A stretch of DNA of 64,000 nucleotides from Rhodobacteraceae bacterium M382 (GCA_025141015.1 CP081098.1:434001-498000); one strand, 5' to 3'; counted from the first letter of the stretch, positions 34,961 to 44,796 are shown. Numbers and translations: made by a program. Notes: a model not told the origin generated them from the sequence alone.

Positions 34961-35857
34961 ATGAAACGCAACGAATTGAACGATGTGTCGATCTTCGTTG
35001 CGGTCGCTCGGGAGAATGGCTTTCGCGCGGCTGCCGACAAACTGAAACTGGGGGCGGGATCGGTGAGTGAAGCGGTGCAGCGGTTCGAAGATCGTCTGGG
35101 CGTGCGCCTGATCGAGCGGTCAACACGGGCGATTGCCCTGACCAAGGCGGGTGAACTGCTGTATCGCCGCAGTCTGCCAGCGATCAACGACCTGGAAACA
35201 GCGTTGAATGATGTGCATGACCTGAACGAAGGCCTGTCGGGTACGCTTCGGCTGACCGCGCCAATCGGCGCGGGCCAGTTGTTTTTGGATGCCCTGATCA
35301 CGGGTTTTGCCAAAGAACATCCGGCGGTGACGATTGAATTGATCTATGACGAAAAAAAGGTCGATCTCGTGACCAGCGGGGTCGATGCCGCAATTCGGGC
35401 TGAAACCCTGCTTGATCCGGACACACATGCCATCGCAGTTGGTCCCGTTCAGGACATGATGATTGTGGCATCGCCTGACTATCTGGCCAAATCTCCGCCT
35501 CTGGAGGTTCCGGCTGATGTGGCTGGGCATAACGGGGTCTGTTTCGCCTTTGCGGGTGCCGACGATTTGGCCCCGTGGGTGTTTACCGGCAAGGACGGCC
35601 CGTTTTCGGTCATGCCGCGCCCCCGGATGGTTGCAAATGACGTGACATCCATCCTGGAAGGAGCCAGGGCGGGCCTGGGGTTAACCTATATCTTTGCAAA
35701 TTCTGTCGAGAGTTTTTTGCGGGATGGCAGTCTGGTTCAGGTTCTGAACGGACGAACCGAGGCTCTGCCGAGATTTTCGCTGAACTATCTGACCAAGCGC
35801 AACATGCCATCCCGCGTCAGGGCGTTCGTCGATTTTGCGAAAGGGCACAAATCATAG
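34961..35857 (+). CDS. LysR-family transcriptional regulator
   Basis: A 298-residue protein with an N-terminal winged HTH (MKRNELNDVSIFVAVARENGFRAAADKLKL) and a substrate-binding effector domain (LSGTLRLTAPIGAGQLF onward). It is transcribed divergently from the YdhR-like gene across 138 nt, the normal arrangement for a LysR regulator and its target. Effector unknown. Confidence 0.9.
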   Translation: MKRNELNDVSIFVAVARENGFRAAADKLKLGAGSVSEAVQRFEDRLGVRLIERSTRAIALTKAGELLYRRSLPAINDLETALNDVHDLNEGLSGTLRLTAPIGAGQLFLDALITGFAKEHPAVTIELIYDEKKVDLVTSGVDAAIRAETLLDPDTHAIAVGPVQDMMIVASPDYLAKSPPLEVPADVAGHNGVCFAFAGADDLAPWVFTGKDGPFSVMPRPRMVANDVTSILEGARAGLGLTYIFANSVESFLRDGSLVQVLNGRTEALPRFSLNYLTKRNMPSRVRAFVDFAKGHKS

Positions 35858-35958
35858 ATCGGCACCGCCAAATTCGGCATCATCGCCCCCGCTCCGTTTG
35901 GACCGTCGGTTTGCGGTGCGATGGGCTGTGGGCCGCAGGATGTGGGTTGAAGGCCGAG

Positions 35959-35984
35959 GGCTGTTGCAGGTCCCCGCAACAGCC
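35959..35984. terminator. Hairpin between convergent lysR and choV
   Basis: GGCTGTTGC (35959-35967) pairs perfectly with GCAACAGCC (35976-35984) around an eight-base loop in the convergent gap. It has no T-run on either strand, so termination strength is uncertain. Confidence 0.5.
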
Positions 35985-36004
35985 GCCCCGATGGGGGGCT
36001 GACC

Positions 36005-37036
36005 CTAATCTCTGAGCAGGGCCTTCAGGATGTCGGAATGGTCCAGTTTTCCAACAATGTCGCGGCCGTTGGACACAAAGTATTCGCCAGAGTCATTCAA
36101 TTGGGCGCGCATGAGGTCTTTGACCGTGGTGTCAGCGCAATATATCCGCGCGTCGGCAGGTATTTCGCCCTGGATGGGTTGCATGATTTCGGCTGCGTGC
36201 AAAACGTTGATCGGATTCATATGCGCCACAAAGTTTTTCACATAGTCCGTGGCCGGTTGCAGCACGATTTCCTGCGGTGTCCCAATCTGCACGATACGCC
36301 CGCCTTGCATGATCGCAATCCGGTTCCCCAGCTTGATGGCTTCGTCCAGGTCATGGCTGACAAACAGGATGGTCCTGTTCAGTTCGGATTGCAATTGAAG
36401 CAGTTCGTCCTGAAGTTCGTTGCGGATCAGAGGGTCCAGCGCGGAAAACGGTTCGTCCATCAGCAAAAGCGGTGCGTCTGTGGTAAAGGCGCGGGCCAGG
36501 CCCACCCGCTGTTGCATACCGCCTGACAATTCTGAAATTGCCATATTCGCCCATTGCGAAAGATGCACTTTTTCCAACTGGTTCATGGCCCTGGGGATGC
36601 GCTGTTCCCGAGGCACACCGGCAAGTTCGAGCCCAAAGGCGACGTTGTCCAATACCGTGCGCCAGGGGAGCAGACCGAAGTGTTGGAACACCATGGAAAC
36701 ATCATGGCAGCGGATTTCGCGCAGCTCTCGGGAAGACACCGAGGACAGGTCAACAAGCTGTTGGTTCCGTCGCAGATGAACAGTGCCTTCCACCAGTTTG
36801 TTCAGACGGTTTGAGGCCCGAAGCAAGGTGGATTTGCCAGACCCCGAGAGCCCCATGAGGACAACGATTTCACCTTCGCGCACATCGAGGGAGCAATCAT
36901 GAACGCCAAGGATTTGTCCGGTCTCTGCCCGTATCTCTTCGCGGGATTTGCCATCCTGCATCATGGGCAGAGCGGATCGGGGGGAGTCGCCAAAGACGAT
37001 GCTGGCATTTTGGAATTTGATCACGGTGTCGGTCAT
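36005..37036 (-). CDS. choV: Choline/glycine-betaine ABC transporter ATP-binding protein
   Basis: A 343-residue ATPase with Walker A GLSGSGKST, the Q-loop VFQHFGLLPW, signature LSGGMQQRVGLARAF and Walker B LLMDEPFSALDP. A C-terminal CBS-like region starts near residue 285 and may sense ionic strength, as in ProV/OpuAA. It starts 1 nt after the choW stop and is the last gene of the choX operon. Confidence 0.92.
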   Translation of the reverse strand: MTDTVIKFQNASIVFGDSPRSALPMMQDGKSREEIRAETGQILGVHDCSLDVREGEIVVLMGLSGSGKSTLLRASNRLNKLVEGTVHLRRNQQLVDLSSVSSRELREIRCHDVSMVFQHFGLLPWRTVLDNVAFGLELAGVPREQRIPRAMNQLEKVHLSQWANMAISELSGGMQQRVGLARAFTTDAPLLLMDEPFSALDPLIRNELQDELLQLQSELNRTILFVSHDLDEAIKLGNRIAIMQGGRIVQIGTPQEIVLQPATDYVKNFVAHMNPINVLHAAEIMQPIQGEIPADARIYCADTTVKDLMRAQLNDSGEYFVSNGRDIVGKLDHSDILKALLRD

Positions 37037-37037
37037 G

Positions 37038-37871
37038 TCAGCTTCTTTCCACTTTCAGCAGCCGATCCAGAATGATGGCGATAATGACAATTGCGATGCC
37101 GACCTCGAACCCTTTGGCGACATTGACCTGATTGAGGGCGCGCAGAGTTGGAACGCCCAGGCCGCTGGCACCGACCAAGGCCGCGATGACCACCATCGAC
37201 AGGGACAGCATGATTGTCTGGGTGAGCCCCGCCAGAATCTGTGGCAGGGCCCAGGGGAGTTTGACCTTCCACAATACCGCCGCTTTGGTGGCACCAAAGG
37301 CGTCGGCGGTTTCGACCAGCGCGGGGGGTGTTGAGGAAATGCCCAAATACGTCAGGCGAATGGGTGCCGGAACTGCGAACACCACTGTGGCGATAAGCGC
37401 GGGAACAGCCCCCAGACCAAAAAGCACCAGCGCCGGAATGAGATAGACGAATGTCGGGATCGTCTGCATGAGGTCCAATATGGGCTGGAGAACGCGATAC
37501 ACCCAAGGTCGCCCCGCGGCCAGAATGCCAATCGGAACGCCGACCAACATCGACATGGTCGTGGCCGCGAGAACCAGCGACAGCGTTTCCGTCGTTTCGA
37601 TCCAATACCCCTGATTGATGATCAACAGCAGGCCCAGGCCGGTAAAGGCGGTCAAAGCCAGAGACCGATGCAAATACCAGGCCAACGCCGAAACCAACCC
37701 GATCAGCACAAAGGGATGGGGGAGTTGCAACACCCAGAGCGTGGCATCCACGATCCCCCCAATGCCACCCGACAACCCGTCGAAAAACCAGGCCATGTTG
37801 GTGGTGAGCCAATCGACCAGATGTTTAGCCCACTGACCGACGGGGATCTTGTGCAGTTCAAGCCATTCCAT
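37038..37871 (-). CDS. choW: Choline/glycine-betaine ABC transporter permease
   Basis: A 277-residue permease starting MEWLELHKIPVG. It has TM helices and the EAA-loop segment VETADAFGATKAAVLWKVKLP near residue 200, as in ProW/OpuAB. The start at 37871 overlaps the hydrolase 3' end by 14 nt; longer frames upstream would run inside that gene. Confidence 0.92.
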   Translation of the reverse strand: MEWLELHKIPVGQWAKHLVDWLTTNMAWFFDGLSGGIGGIVDATLWVLQLPHPFVLIGLVSALAWYLHRSLALTAFTGLGLLLIINQGYWIETTETLSLVLAATTMSMLVGVPIGILAAGRPWVYRVLQPILDLMQTIPTFVYLIPALVLFGLGAVPALIATVVFAVPAPIRLTYLGISSTPPALVETADAFGATKAAVLWKVKLPWALPQILAGLTQTIMLSLSMVVIAALVGASGLGVPTLRALNQVNVAKGFEVGIAIVIIAIILDRLLKVERS

Positions 37872-38799
37872 GTTGCTCTCCCATTGTTTGAGATCCTTCT
37901 GGGTCCGATTGCAACCAGTGGGCGGCCAGGGCACACATGTCGTCGTCCAGTATGTGGCCAACCATGGGCAGCAGTTTGAATTGCGCATTCGGGATGACGG
38001 CGGCGGCACCGCGTCCCCGTTTGGCGGAAATACAAGGATCCCGGCCCCCGTGCAGAACCAGTGTCCGGGCGACGATTGTTTGCAACAGATGTTGCCGGTG
38101 CGGCGTCGTCTGAACCGCCAGCGCATGGCGGGCAGATCCCCCGAATGCGTATCCGCGTGTGACAATTTCTTTGATGTCGGCACGAAGATCGGGCGTGTCT
38201 TGCAGGCGTCCGGCCCCATAGGCCAATGCGTCGTCCAGCAGATAATCCTGTGTTTTGCCCGGATCATCAGGCACGCAGAACAGCCGTGCCATCCGACGCA
38301 TGGCCTCCCTGGTTCCGTCGACTTCGGTGGTGCCGTCGTTGCTGCCAAGCTGGACGAATTTGCCCACCCGTGATCCGCCTGCGGCCGCTACCAGTTGGCC
38401 GATCATGCCGCCCATCGAAAATCCGACCAGATCGAACCCGTCGATTTTCAGCCTGTCCAGCAGGGCCAGAACATCATCGCGCATATCGAAGAGCGAGTAA
38501 GGTGCCATCCTGAGCGCGTTTGGCAGATCGCCCTTTAGCCAGACATCCGCCACAGACGGTTCGCTGTCTGGTCCACAGCGCGGAGATTTGCCTGCGTCAC
38601 GGGTGTCGATGCAGATGACGCGCCGGGTCTGGACGAGCGAGTTGATAAAGGCGGGGGGCCATTCGATGGCCTGCATACCCAACCCGACAAGCAGAACTGT
38701 CGGGCGGGCGGTGGGGTCACCGACCTCGTGGTGATACAGGTCGAGCGGTTGGTGCCAGGGCGACCCGGCAGGCAATGCTTGGCTGGTCATGCCCATCAC
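37858..38799 (-). CDS. Alpha/beta hydrolase inserted in the choline-uptake operon
   Basis: A 313-residue alpha/beta-fold protein: nucleophile elbow GFSMGG (Ser near residue 130), oxyanion region LVGLGMQAIEW, an acid in HGGRDPCIS and a late His in MVGHILDDD. Its start overlaps choX (ATGA) and its end overlaps choW by 14 nt, so it is a true member of the operon. A role in releasing choline or betaine from an ester such as acetylcholine or a carnitine ester would fit the context, but this is inference. Confidence 0.85.
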   Translation of the reverse strand: MMGMTSQALPAGSPWHQPLDLYHHEVGDPTARPTVLLVGLGMQAIEWPPAFINSLVQTRRVICIDTRDAGKSPRCGPDSEPSVADVWLKGDLPNALRMAPYSLFDMRDDVLALLDRLKIDGFDLVGFSMGGMIGQLVAAAGGSRVGKFVQLGSNDGTTEVDGTREAMRRMARLFCVPDDPGKTQDYLLDDALAYGAGRLQDTPDLRADIKEIVTRGYAFGGSARHALAVQTTPHRQHLLQTIVARTLVLHGGRDPCISAKRGRGAAAVIPNAQFKLLPMVGHILDDDMCALAAHWLQSDPEGSQTMGEQHGMA

Positions 38800-39722
38800 T
38801 CGAGTCCCAGATGCGATCGCACGGCGGGCAATCCGGGAGCACCATCCGCGGTTTTCACGTTGTCCAACCAGCCGACCAGCAGGTCAGGATATTTGGTGAT
38901 CAGTCGTTGCGCGGCGTCATCAGGGTCTTCGCCGTCATTGATGATGTATCCCATCCCTTCGCTTTCCAGTTGAACGGTGAATTCAAGCTGGCGGAGGAGT
39001 TGGCCGACATTTGGACAGTCCTGCATATACCCGGCCCGAACCTGAGTATTCACAGTCGCCGCGCCAAAGTTGGGCCCAAAATAGTCATCGCCGCCGGTCA
39101 GGTATTCGATGTCGAATTCGACGTTCATCGGGTGCGGTGCCCAGCCCAGGAATACAACCCATTCTTCTCTGGAGATTGCGCGTCGCACCTGTGCCAGCAT
39201 GCCTTGTTCAGAGCTTTCGACGACTTTCCAATCCCCCAACCCAAAGGCGTTCGTTTCAACGACTTCCAGCATCTGGCCATTTCCGCCGGGTTCGATGCCA
39301 TAGAATGTGTTGCCGAATTTCTCAGCCTGGGATGCAAGGTCTGAAAAATCTGTAATGCCTGCGTCGTGAACGTATTTCGGGACCGCAAAAGTGAATTTGG
39401 CGTCCTGAAGATTTTGATGAACTGTCTCGATCTCTTGGCCCTGGACATAGGGGGCAAAGTAGATGGTCATCGCCGGGTCCCAGTACCCCAGAAAGACATC
39501 GAGATCTTTGTTGATCATCGATTCATAGATCACCGTGGTCCCGAGAACATTTGTCTCTGGCGTGTACCCCAAACCTTGGAGAAGCACCGACGCCACGCCT
39601 GTGGTCAGCGCCAAATCGGTCCAGCCGGGTTCAGCCATTCGGACTGTTTGACAGGACGCATTGGCGAGTCCCGCGGTCAAAACGGAAAACCCTACGACAG
39701 TTGCAAGCAGTGTTGATTTCAT
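38796..39722 (-). CDS. choX: Choline-binding periplasmic protein of an ABC transporter
   Basis: A 308-residue precursor with a signal peptide (MKSTLLATVV...ANA, about 22 residues) and an OpuAC-type binding domain. Aromatic residues spaced like the choline-binding box of Sinorhizobium ChoX are visible: EPGWTD, GYWDPAM, FYGIEPGGNG and LGWAPHPMN. Lack of the ProX-specific pattern favours choline over betaine. It is the first gene of the operon choX-hydrolase-choW-choV, divergent from a BetI-like regulator. Confidence 0.88.
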   Translation of the reverse strand: MKSTLLATVVGFSVLTAGLANASCQTVRMAEPGWTDLALTTGVASVLLQGLGYTPETNVLGTTVIYESMINKDLDVFLGYWDPAMTIYFAPYVQGQEIETVHQNLQDAKFTFAVPKYVHDAGITDFSDLASQAEKFGNTFYGIEPGGNGQMLEVVETNAFGLGDWKVVESSEQGMLAQVRRAISREEWVVFLGWAPHPMNVEFDIEYLTGGDDYFGPNFGAATVNTQVRAGYMQDCPNVGQLLRQLEFTVQLESEGMGYIINDGEDPDDAAQRLITKYPDLLVGWLDNVKTADGAPGLPAVRSHLGLE

Positions 39723-39740
39723 TGGTTCCTCCCAGAAATT

Positions 39741-39796
39741 TATAGACTTACTGGTCTATAAATAGATTGACTGGTACACATTGACACCCGAGTCAA
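39741..39796. promoter_or_regulatory. Candidate operator region between choX and the TetR gene
   Basis: Two inverted repeats lie in this divergent gap: TATAGAC (39741-39747)/GTCTATA (39754-39760), and TTGACT (39767-39772)/AGTCAA (39791-39796). ACTGGTCTA and ACTGGTACA also form a direct repeat about 20 bp apart. They overlap the likely promoters of both genes and are good candidates for binding of the adjacent TetR regulator. Confidence 0.55.
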
Positions 39797-39833
39797 CAAA
39801 ATATTTACTCCCGCCAACTCGATGGAGGGGGCG

Positions 39834-40475
39834 ATGAAGCGGAAGAAGCTGTGGCGATTGAGAACCGAAGAATACTCCAAGGCTGCCTTTGAAGTTCTTA
39901 GCGAGGTTGGACTTTCTGGGACGACAGTGGAAAAGGTCGCCAACCATGCTGGCGTTTCCAAAACGAATGTTCTCCACTATTTCGGGAGCAAGACCCGTTT
40001 GTTGGAAATGGCGCTGCGGTTCGGAAATGCGGATCTCGCGCGCGGCGTCAAAGCGTTGCTGATTCGATCAAACTCACCCTGGGAACGGATCTATTCCGTG
40101 ATCGAGGGAAATTTCTCCCGGCAGTATTATAATCCAAAAATCGCGCATGCGTGGTTATGCCTGTTGGCCGAAGTGCCCTATCAGCCGAGCTATCAGAGAA
40201 TTCAGACGGCTCTGCACAGCCGGATGAAATCGAATCTGACGCATGCGCTTGTGCAGGTGACGGACCGGGAAAACGCAGATGAAACAGCCTTGGCTATCTC
40301 GGTGATGATAGACGGGCTGTGGATGCGCTGCGGGCTCCATGATGGTGGGATTGACCGGGAAACGGCCTTGGCCCAGATGGATGCCTTGATTGGGGCTCGC
40401 TTTCCTGATTGCCCGGACCGTTTGACGGCCAAAGCCCGCATCAGTGAAATTCAGGACATATTGACGGTTGGATAG
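39834..40475 (+). CDS. BetI-like TetR-family transcriptional regulator
   Basis: A 213-residue regulator with an N-terminal TetR HTH (GTTVEKVANHAGVSKTNVLHYFG) and a C-terminal domain resembling the BetI type (AHAWLCLLAEV, then SRMKSNLTHAL). BetI represses choline-to-betaine genes and responds to choline. It is divergent from choX. The GGAGGGGG before ATG 39834 favours this start over ATG 39822. No betA/betB lies within the window. Confidence 0.8.
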   Translation: MKRKKLWRLRTEEYSKAAFEVLSEVGLSGTTVEKVANHAGVSKTNVLHYFGSKTRLLEMALRFGNADLARGVKALLIRSNSPWERIYSVIEGNFSRQYYNPKIAHAWLCLLAEVPYQPSYQRIQTALHSRMKSNLTHALVQVTDRENADETALAISVMIDGLWMRCGLHDGGIDRETALAQMDALIGARFPDCPDRLTAKARISEIQDILTVG

Positions 40476-40658
40476 CACCCGTTGGGATGGCTTGCCCAAG
40501 GCGGCAAGCTGCCGTTACGGGGGTGATTAGCCCGCAGGCCGAGGCCCGGACGTTCCGGTTTGGCCTGGCCCGCCATTGGGACGCGGTCCGGGGGCGACCC
40601 GTGATCGACCCGTGATCGACGGGGGTGCCGGTGGGCGATGCGTCGGCGGGCGGGCGGA

Positions 40659-41609
40659 TTATCTGGCCAGGGTGGCGACGTCGCGGACAAAGCTGTTGCA
40701 TGTGTCCGCCATGGTGATGGGCAACATGTGGCCCCGGTCCGGCAGGATTTCCACGGAAAACCCGTAGTTTTCCATGATTGTTCCCTGTGCCTGGTAATTC
40801 AGAACGGCGTCCTTGTCGCCAAAGAGCACGGCACCGGGCGGCAGGGCTGCATGGGCATAGGCGGTGCATTGCTCGGGCATGGCGGTTTCTGCGGCAACCA
40901 GATCTGCGGAGGCGGAGATATACGCCTGGGGCCGCAGACCCAAGGCCGCCCCGGCGTCGGTGAGGAAATCCGAGGGACATGGATCAGGGGTAAAAACCTG
41001 TTCAAGAACCGTTTCCGCAGTGCGTTCGGCCATCGGTACGGCCAGGGTGTGGCCCAGGAAACGGCGCAGCCAGGGGCTGTGGACCCGCAGTCCCTTGAAG
41101 CTGTCGGGCGCGTCCGGTGTGGGGTGTGTCAGGGGGGCGATCAATCCCAACGCCTTGATCTGGCCGGGGCGATCCAGCGCCATGGCAAGCGCAACTGCGC
41201 CCCCCAACGAGTGGCCAACCACAATCGGGCGCGTCACCACCACAGCGTCCAAAAATTGCCACAGCATCCGCGCCTGAGCAGAGGGATCGGCCAAGTCATC
41301 TCTGTCGCGCCGGGAATAGCCACAGCCGGGCCGGTCAGGGACAATGACGCGGAAATCCCGTGCCAGATCCTGTGCCATGGCATAGGTGAAATGCTGCAAT
41401 TGCCCGGAGAGCCCATGGATCAGCACCAGCGGCGGGGCGTTTGGATCCCCCAGTTCGACAAAGTGAATGGCCCCTTCGCTGACCGGCATGATCTGCCCGG
41501 CCTGGGGCACTGCGATTTCAGCCTGTTTCGCGAGGCGGCGCGTTTTCAGGTGGGTCTTGATCAACAAGAGACACACAAGCGTAAGAAGCAGGAGGATAAA
41601 AACATACAT
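40659..41609 (-). CDS. Membrane-anchored alpha/beta hydrolase
   Basis: A 316-residue protein with an N-terminal TM helix (about residues 2-18), then an alpha/beta hydrolase: LIHGLSG oxyanion loop, nucleophile elbow VGHSLGGA, acid region LFGDKDAVLN and catalytic His in PDRGHMLPI. It is on the same strand as paaX, 21 nt downstream of its stop. Substrate unknown; a link to polyhydroxyalkanoate or aromatic esters is only a guess. Confidence 0.82.
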   Translation of the reverse strand: MYVFILLLLTLVCLLLIKTHLKTRRLAKQAEIAVPQAGQIMPVSEGAIHFVELGDPNAPPLVLIHGLSGQLQHFTYAMAQDLARDFRVIVPDRPGCGYSRRDRDDLADPSAQARMLWQFLDAVVVTRPIVVGHSLGGAVALAMALDRPGQIKALGLIAPLTHPTPDAPDSFKGLRVHSPWLRRFLGHTLAVPMAERTAETVLEQVFTPDPCPSDFLTDAGAALGLRPQAYISASADLVAAETAMPEQCTAYAHAALPPGAVLFGDKDAVLNYQAQGTIMENYGFSVEILPDRGHMLPITMADTCNSFVRDVATLAR

Positions 41610-41630
41610 GGTTGAAAATACCTGATTTGA

Positions 41631-42434
41631 TCAATGGTCCGGTGGATCTCCCAATGTGTTCAGATTGGGTCTGGGCAGTTGGTCCAGCAAGCCAAACACA
41701 TGGGTTCGGCAGGATGTCCCCGGCCAGTTGTCCGGGTGGAATTCGGGCGGCAGATCCGGGTGACGCAGGACGACCCGGCGCCATCTGTGCACGATCAGGG
41801 TCCGCAGTGTTGCGATCTGTGCTGCGCTCAGGCCTGTGGGCACCTGGGACAGCCCCTGCAACGCCTGTTCCAGGTCAGTGCAGGTTTCGATCAATTCGGG
41901 TGCGTAGATCTGATTGCGCAGCCAATTGGGGACGGACATCTTGTCGACAACAAAGGTCAACAGGTCCTCGCAATTGCGTGGAACCGGGCCGGCCCCCAAT
42001 GCGCTGTGGCGCCCGATGCTGATGTAATTCTGGGTCAGCATGACGTCTTCCAATGTGCTTTGGCCGCTGGTTTCTTGGGCCATGAGCACATGCCAGGAGG
42101 TGATGGCTTCCGGCGCGTGGCTATAGATGCGGGGGGTGACCGCGGCGCTTTGGGCGCGTCCCGAGGGGGTCAGGAAATGCACGCTGGTGCGGCCGATGCG
42201 GGAACTGTCGATCCAGCCGTCTTTGCGCAGGCGGTGCAAGGCAACGCGGATGGCTTCGGGTTTGATGCCCATCGGACCGATCACCCGCGTCAGGGCGCTG
42301 CCGCTGATCCGGTCTTTGGGATCTTGGGCCATATCGCCGAACAAGGAGACGATGATGGACCAGACACGTTGATTTTTCGGATCATTCAACCGGTCTACGG
42401 TCGTGCCAAACCAACTGTCAATTTTCTCTGTCAT
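41631..42434 (-). CDS. paaX: PaaX-family transcriptional repressor
   Basis: A 267-residue protein. The N-terminal winged HTH (SGSALTRVIGPMGIKPEAIRVALHRLRKDGW) and the rest of the length fit the PaaX family, which represses phenylacetate genes until phenylacetyl-CoA binds. It lies 211 nt downstream of paaZ on the same strand, with a structured repeat in between. Confidence 0.85.
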   Translation of the reverse strand: MTEKIDSWFGTTVDRLNDPKNQRVWSIIVSLFGDMAQDPKDRISGSALTRVIGPMGIKPEAIRVALHRLRKDGWIDSSRIGRTSVHFLTPSGRAQSAAVTPRIYSHAPEAITSWHVLMAQETSGQSTLEDVMLTQNYISIGRHSALGAGPVPRNCEDLLTFVVDKMSVPNWLRNQIYAPELIETCTDLEQALQGLSQVPTGLSAAQIATLRTLIVHRWRRVVLRHPDLPPEFHPDNWPGTSCRTHVFGLLDQLPRPNLNTLGDPPDH

Positions 42435-42524
42435 GTGGACAGCTTATGCCGAGTCGAGCAAAGTTTCCAGAGCATCGGCAGAGGTGCGTGCAAGCACACA
42501 CCCTACGGCGGTCCGCACGGTCAC

Positions 42525-42611
42525 GGGCCAGGCCGCGCACAGGCAAAGCCTGTGCGCGGCCTGGCCCAACGGGTATTGGGGACCCTATGGGGGCCCGATA
42601 CCGGGCGGGAG
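42525..42611 (+). repeat. Structured dispersed repeat, copy B
   Basis: Hairpin 1 is a perfect 20-bp stem with an AAA loop (42525-42544/42548-42567) and includes the first part of the GGCCCAACGGG box (42563-42573). Hairpin 2 is TATTGGG/CCCGATA (42574-42580/42594-42600, one G-T pair). CCGGGCGGGAG follows at 42601-42611, giving a 27-nt box spacing. It lies 34 nt past the paaZ stop, on the opposite strand. Confidence 0.88.
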
Positions 42612-42645
42612 ACCCCCGAAGTCGGTTTGGGCCTGACTGTGGAGA

Positions 42646-44676
42646 TCAGAATGCGTTCATGGTCAAGAGTTCGTATTCGGCCACCATGTCGTCATCCTGG
42701 TTTGTCAGGGTCACGTGCCAGCGGACTTCGCCATAGTCATCGTTGCGCGGCGTCTTTTTCTTGACCGTCAGGCGGACCTTGATGCTGTCCCCGGCCGAGA
42801 CCGGCTTCATGAACCGCAACCCGTCCAGGCCGGTATTGGCCAGCACCGGCCCTTCGTTGGGTTCGACGAACAGTCCGGCGGCAAAGCTGAGCAGAAGATA
42901 GCCATGGGCCACGCGCCCCGGAAAGAACGGGTTCCGGCGGGCGGCGTCTTCGTCCATGTGGGCATAGAAGGTATCGCCGGTGAAATTGGCGAAATGTGCG
43001 ATGTCGTCCAGGGTCACGATGCGCGGGTCGGTATACAGGGTCTCACCAATCGCCAGGTCGCCGAATTTGCGCGTGAACGGATGTGCGGGGCCTTGGATCT
43101 CGGGGGCACCGGGCACCCATGTGTCACCGATGGCGGACAGGATCGCGGGCGACCCCTGAATGGCGGTGCGCTGCATGTAATGTTTCACGCCGCGCACGCC
43201 GCCCAGCTCTTCGCCACCGCCGGCACGGCCGGGGCCGCCGTGCACCATATGGGGCAGGGGCGAGCCATGGCCGGTCGATTCCTTCATCGAGTCGCGGTTG
43301 TTGAAATACAGACGCCCGTGATAGGCACCTGACCCGATGGCCACAGTGCGGGCAACATCGGCGTCATGGGTGATGACCGACGCCACCAGCGAACCCTGAC
43401 CGCGGTTGGCCAGCGCCACCGCATGGTCCAGATCGCGATACCCCATGACGGTGGATACGGGGCCAAAGGCTTCGGTGTCATGCACGCGCTGGGCGTTGTC
43501 CGGGTCGGCGCAATGGAACAGCATCGGCGGGACAAAGGCCCCCTTGTCCGCATCTGCCCCATCGACGGTGAAATTGTCCGGATCGCCAAACACGCGTTCG
43601 GCTTCCTGTGCCAGAATTGCCGCCTTTTCCAACACGTCCTGTTTCTGGCCATTGGACACCAGCGCGCCCATGCGGGTGCTTTCCAGGCGGGGATCGCCGA
43701 TGGTGGTTTTGGCCAGGCGGGCAGACAGGGCCGCAATCACCGCGTCGGTTTGGGACTGGGGCGCGATGATCCGGCGTACCGCGGTACATTTCTGGCCCGC
43801 CTTGGTGGTCATTTCGCGGCTGACTTCTTTGATGAACAGGTCGAATTCCGGCGTGCCCGGAACCGCATCAGGGCCCAGGATGGACGCGTTCAAACTGTCC
43901 TGTTCGGCGACAAACCGGATCGAGTTTTCCAGAATCACCGGGTTGGAGCGCAGTTTCAGCGCGGTGTGGGCCGAGCCGGTAAAGCTGACCACATCCTGCA
44001 TGCCAAGATGGTCCAGCATGTCGCCGAGACCACCGGACACCAATTGCAACGCACCTGCGGGGAGCAGGCCGGAATCAAGCATCAATTTGACGGCCAATTC
44101 TGTGACATAGCAGCTGTTGGTGGCGGGTTTCACAATCGCAGGCACGCCGGCCAACAGGGTTGGGGCCAGTTTCTCCAGCATGCCCCAGACCGGGAAATTG
44201 AAGGCGTTGATATGCACGGCCACGCCCTGCAGCGGGGTGCAGATATGTTGGCCCAGAAAGCTGCCAGTGCGGCTGAGCTGTTCGACGTCGCCATCCAGAT
44301 AGACATGGCCATCGGGCATTTCGCGCCGCCCCTTGGAGGCAAAGACCAGCATGGTGCCGATGCCGCCGTCGATGTCGATCATATGATCGGATTGCGTGGC
44401 ACCGGTGTCAAAGCTGAGATCATAGAGCGCCTGACGATGTTCACGCAGGTGCAGCGCCAGAGCTTTGAGCAGGCGGGCGCGGTCGTGGAATGTCATCTTG
44501 CGCAGGGCCGGGCCGCCGGTGGTGCGGGCATAGTCCAGCATCGCCTGCACATCCAGAGCATTGTTGCCAGCGGTGGCGATCACGTCGCCGGTGATGGCGC
44601 TGGCAATGTTGCGTGCGCCCGCTCCGGGAGCGATCCACTGGCCTGCGGCAAAGCTGGATACCTCGATAATGCTCAT
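42646..44676 (-). CDS. paaZ: Bifunctional oxepin-CoA hydrolase / semialdehyde dehydrogenase PaaZ
   Basis: A 676-residue fusion. The N-terminal aldehyde dehydrogenase (about 1-515) has the catalytic Cys in [12 protein letters not shown]. The C-terminal MaoC-type hydratase (about 535-676) has [14 protein letters not shown] and [10 protein letters not shown]. The hydratase opens oxepin-CoA and the dehydrogenase oxidises the resulting aldehyde. It is divergent from paaG across a 120-nt region with operator-like inverted repeats. Confidence 0.96.
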   Translation of the reverse strand: MSIIEVSSFAAGQWIAPGAGARNIASAITGDVIATAGNNALDVQAMLDYARTTGGPALRKMTFHDRARLLKALALHLREHRQALYDLSFDTGATQSDHMIDIDGGIGTMLVFASKGRREMPDGHVYLDGDVEQLSRTGSFLGQHICTPLQGVAVHINAFNFPVWGMLEKLAPTLLAGVPAIVKPATNSCYVTELAVKLMLDSGLLPAGALQLVSGGLGDMLDHLGMQDVVSFTGSAHTALKLRSNPVILENSIRFVAEQDSLNASILGPDAVPGTPEFDLFIKEVSREMTTKAGQKCTAVRRIIAPQSQTDAVIAALSARLAKTTIGDPRLESTRMGALVSNGQKQDVLEKAAILAQEAERVFGDPDNFTVDGADADKGAFVPPMLFHCADPDNAQRVHDTEAFGPVSTVMGYRDLDHAVALANRGQGSLVASVITHDADVARTVAIGSGAYHGRLYFNNRDSMKESTGHGSPLPHMVHGGPGRAGGGEELGGVRGVKHYMQRTAIQGSPAILSAIGDTWVPGAPEIQGPAHPFTRKFGDLAIGETLYTDPRIVTLDDIAHFANFTGDTFYAHMDEDAARRNPFFPGRVAHGYLLLSFAAGLFVEPNEGPVLANTGLDGLRFMKPVSAGDSIKVRLTVKKKTPRNDDYGEVRWHVTLTNQDDDMVAEYELLTMNAF

Positions 44677-44718
44677 GACGAATGCTCCTTTGAAGATGGT
44701 CGTGCGGATGGCTGTTGT

Positions 44719-44754
44719 GTTGGTCGGGATTATTTATTGACCAACCGTTCGGTT
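44719..44754. promoter_or_regulatory. Candidate PaaR-type operators between paaZ and paaG
   Basis: GTTGGTC (44719-44725)/GACCAAC (44739-44745) and AACCG (44743-44747)/CGGTT (44750-44754) are perfect inverted arms. The ACCGNNCGGT core is typical of TetR regulators of acyl-CoA catabolism. It is placed to control both divergent paa operons. Confidence 0.65.
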
Positions 44755-44796
44755 TATGCAAGAAATTTGTCAACGACGGAGGAGGAACCAGCCGCC

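Noticed and set aside
40485-40540. Possible fourth copy of the structured repeat, in reverse (CCCGTTGGG near 40489 followed by a GCTTGCC/GGCAAGC stem)
   Set aside because: Part of one box and a hairpin are present, but the CCGGGCGGGAG box is missing, so it is at best a decayed copy.
43366-44796. Very long plus-strand open frame ahead of paaG
   Set aside because: It is the antisense shadow of paaZ, whose domains are clear on the other strand; paaG starts at 44797.
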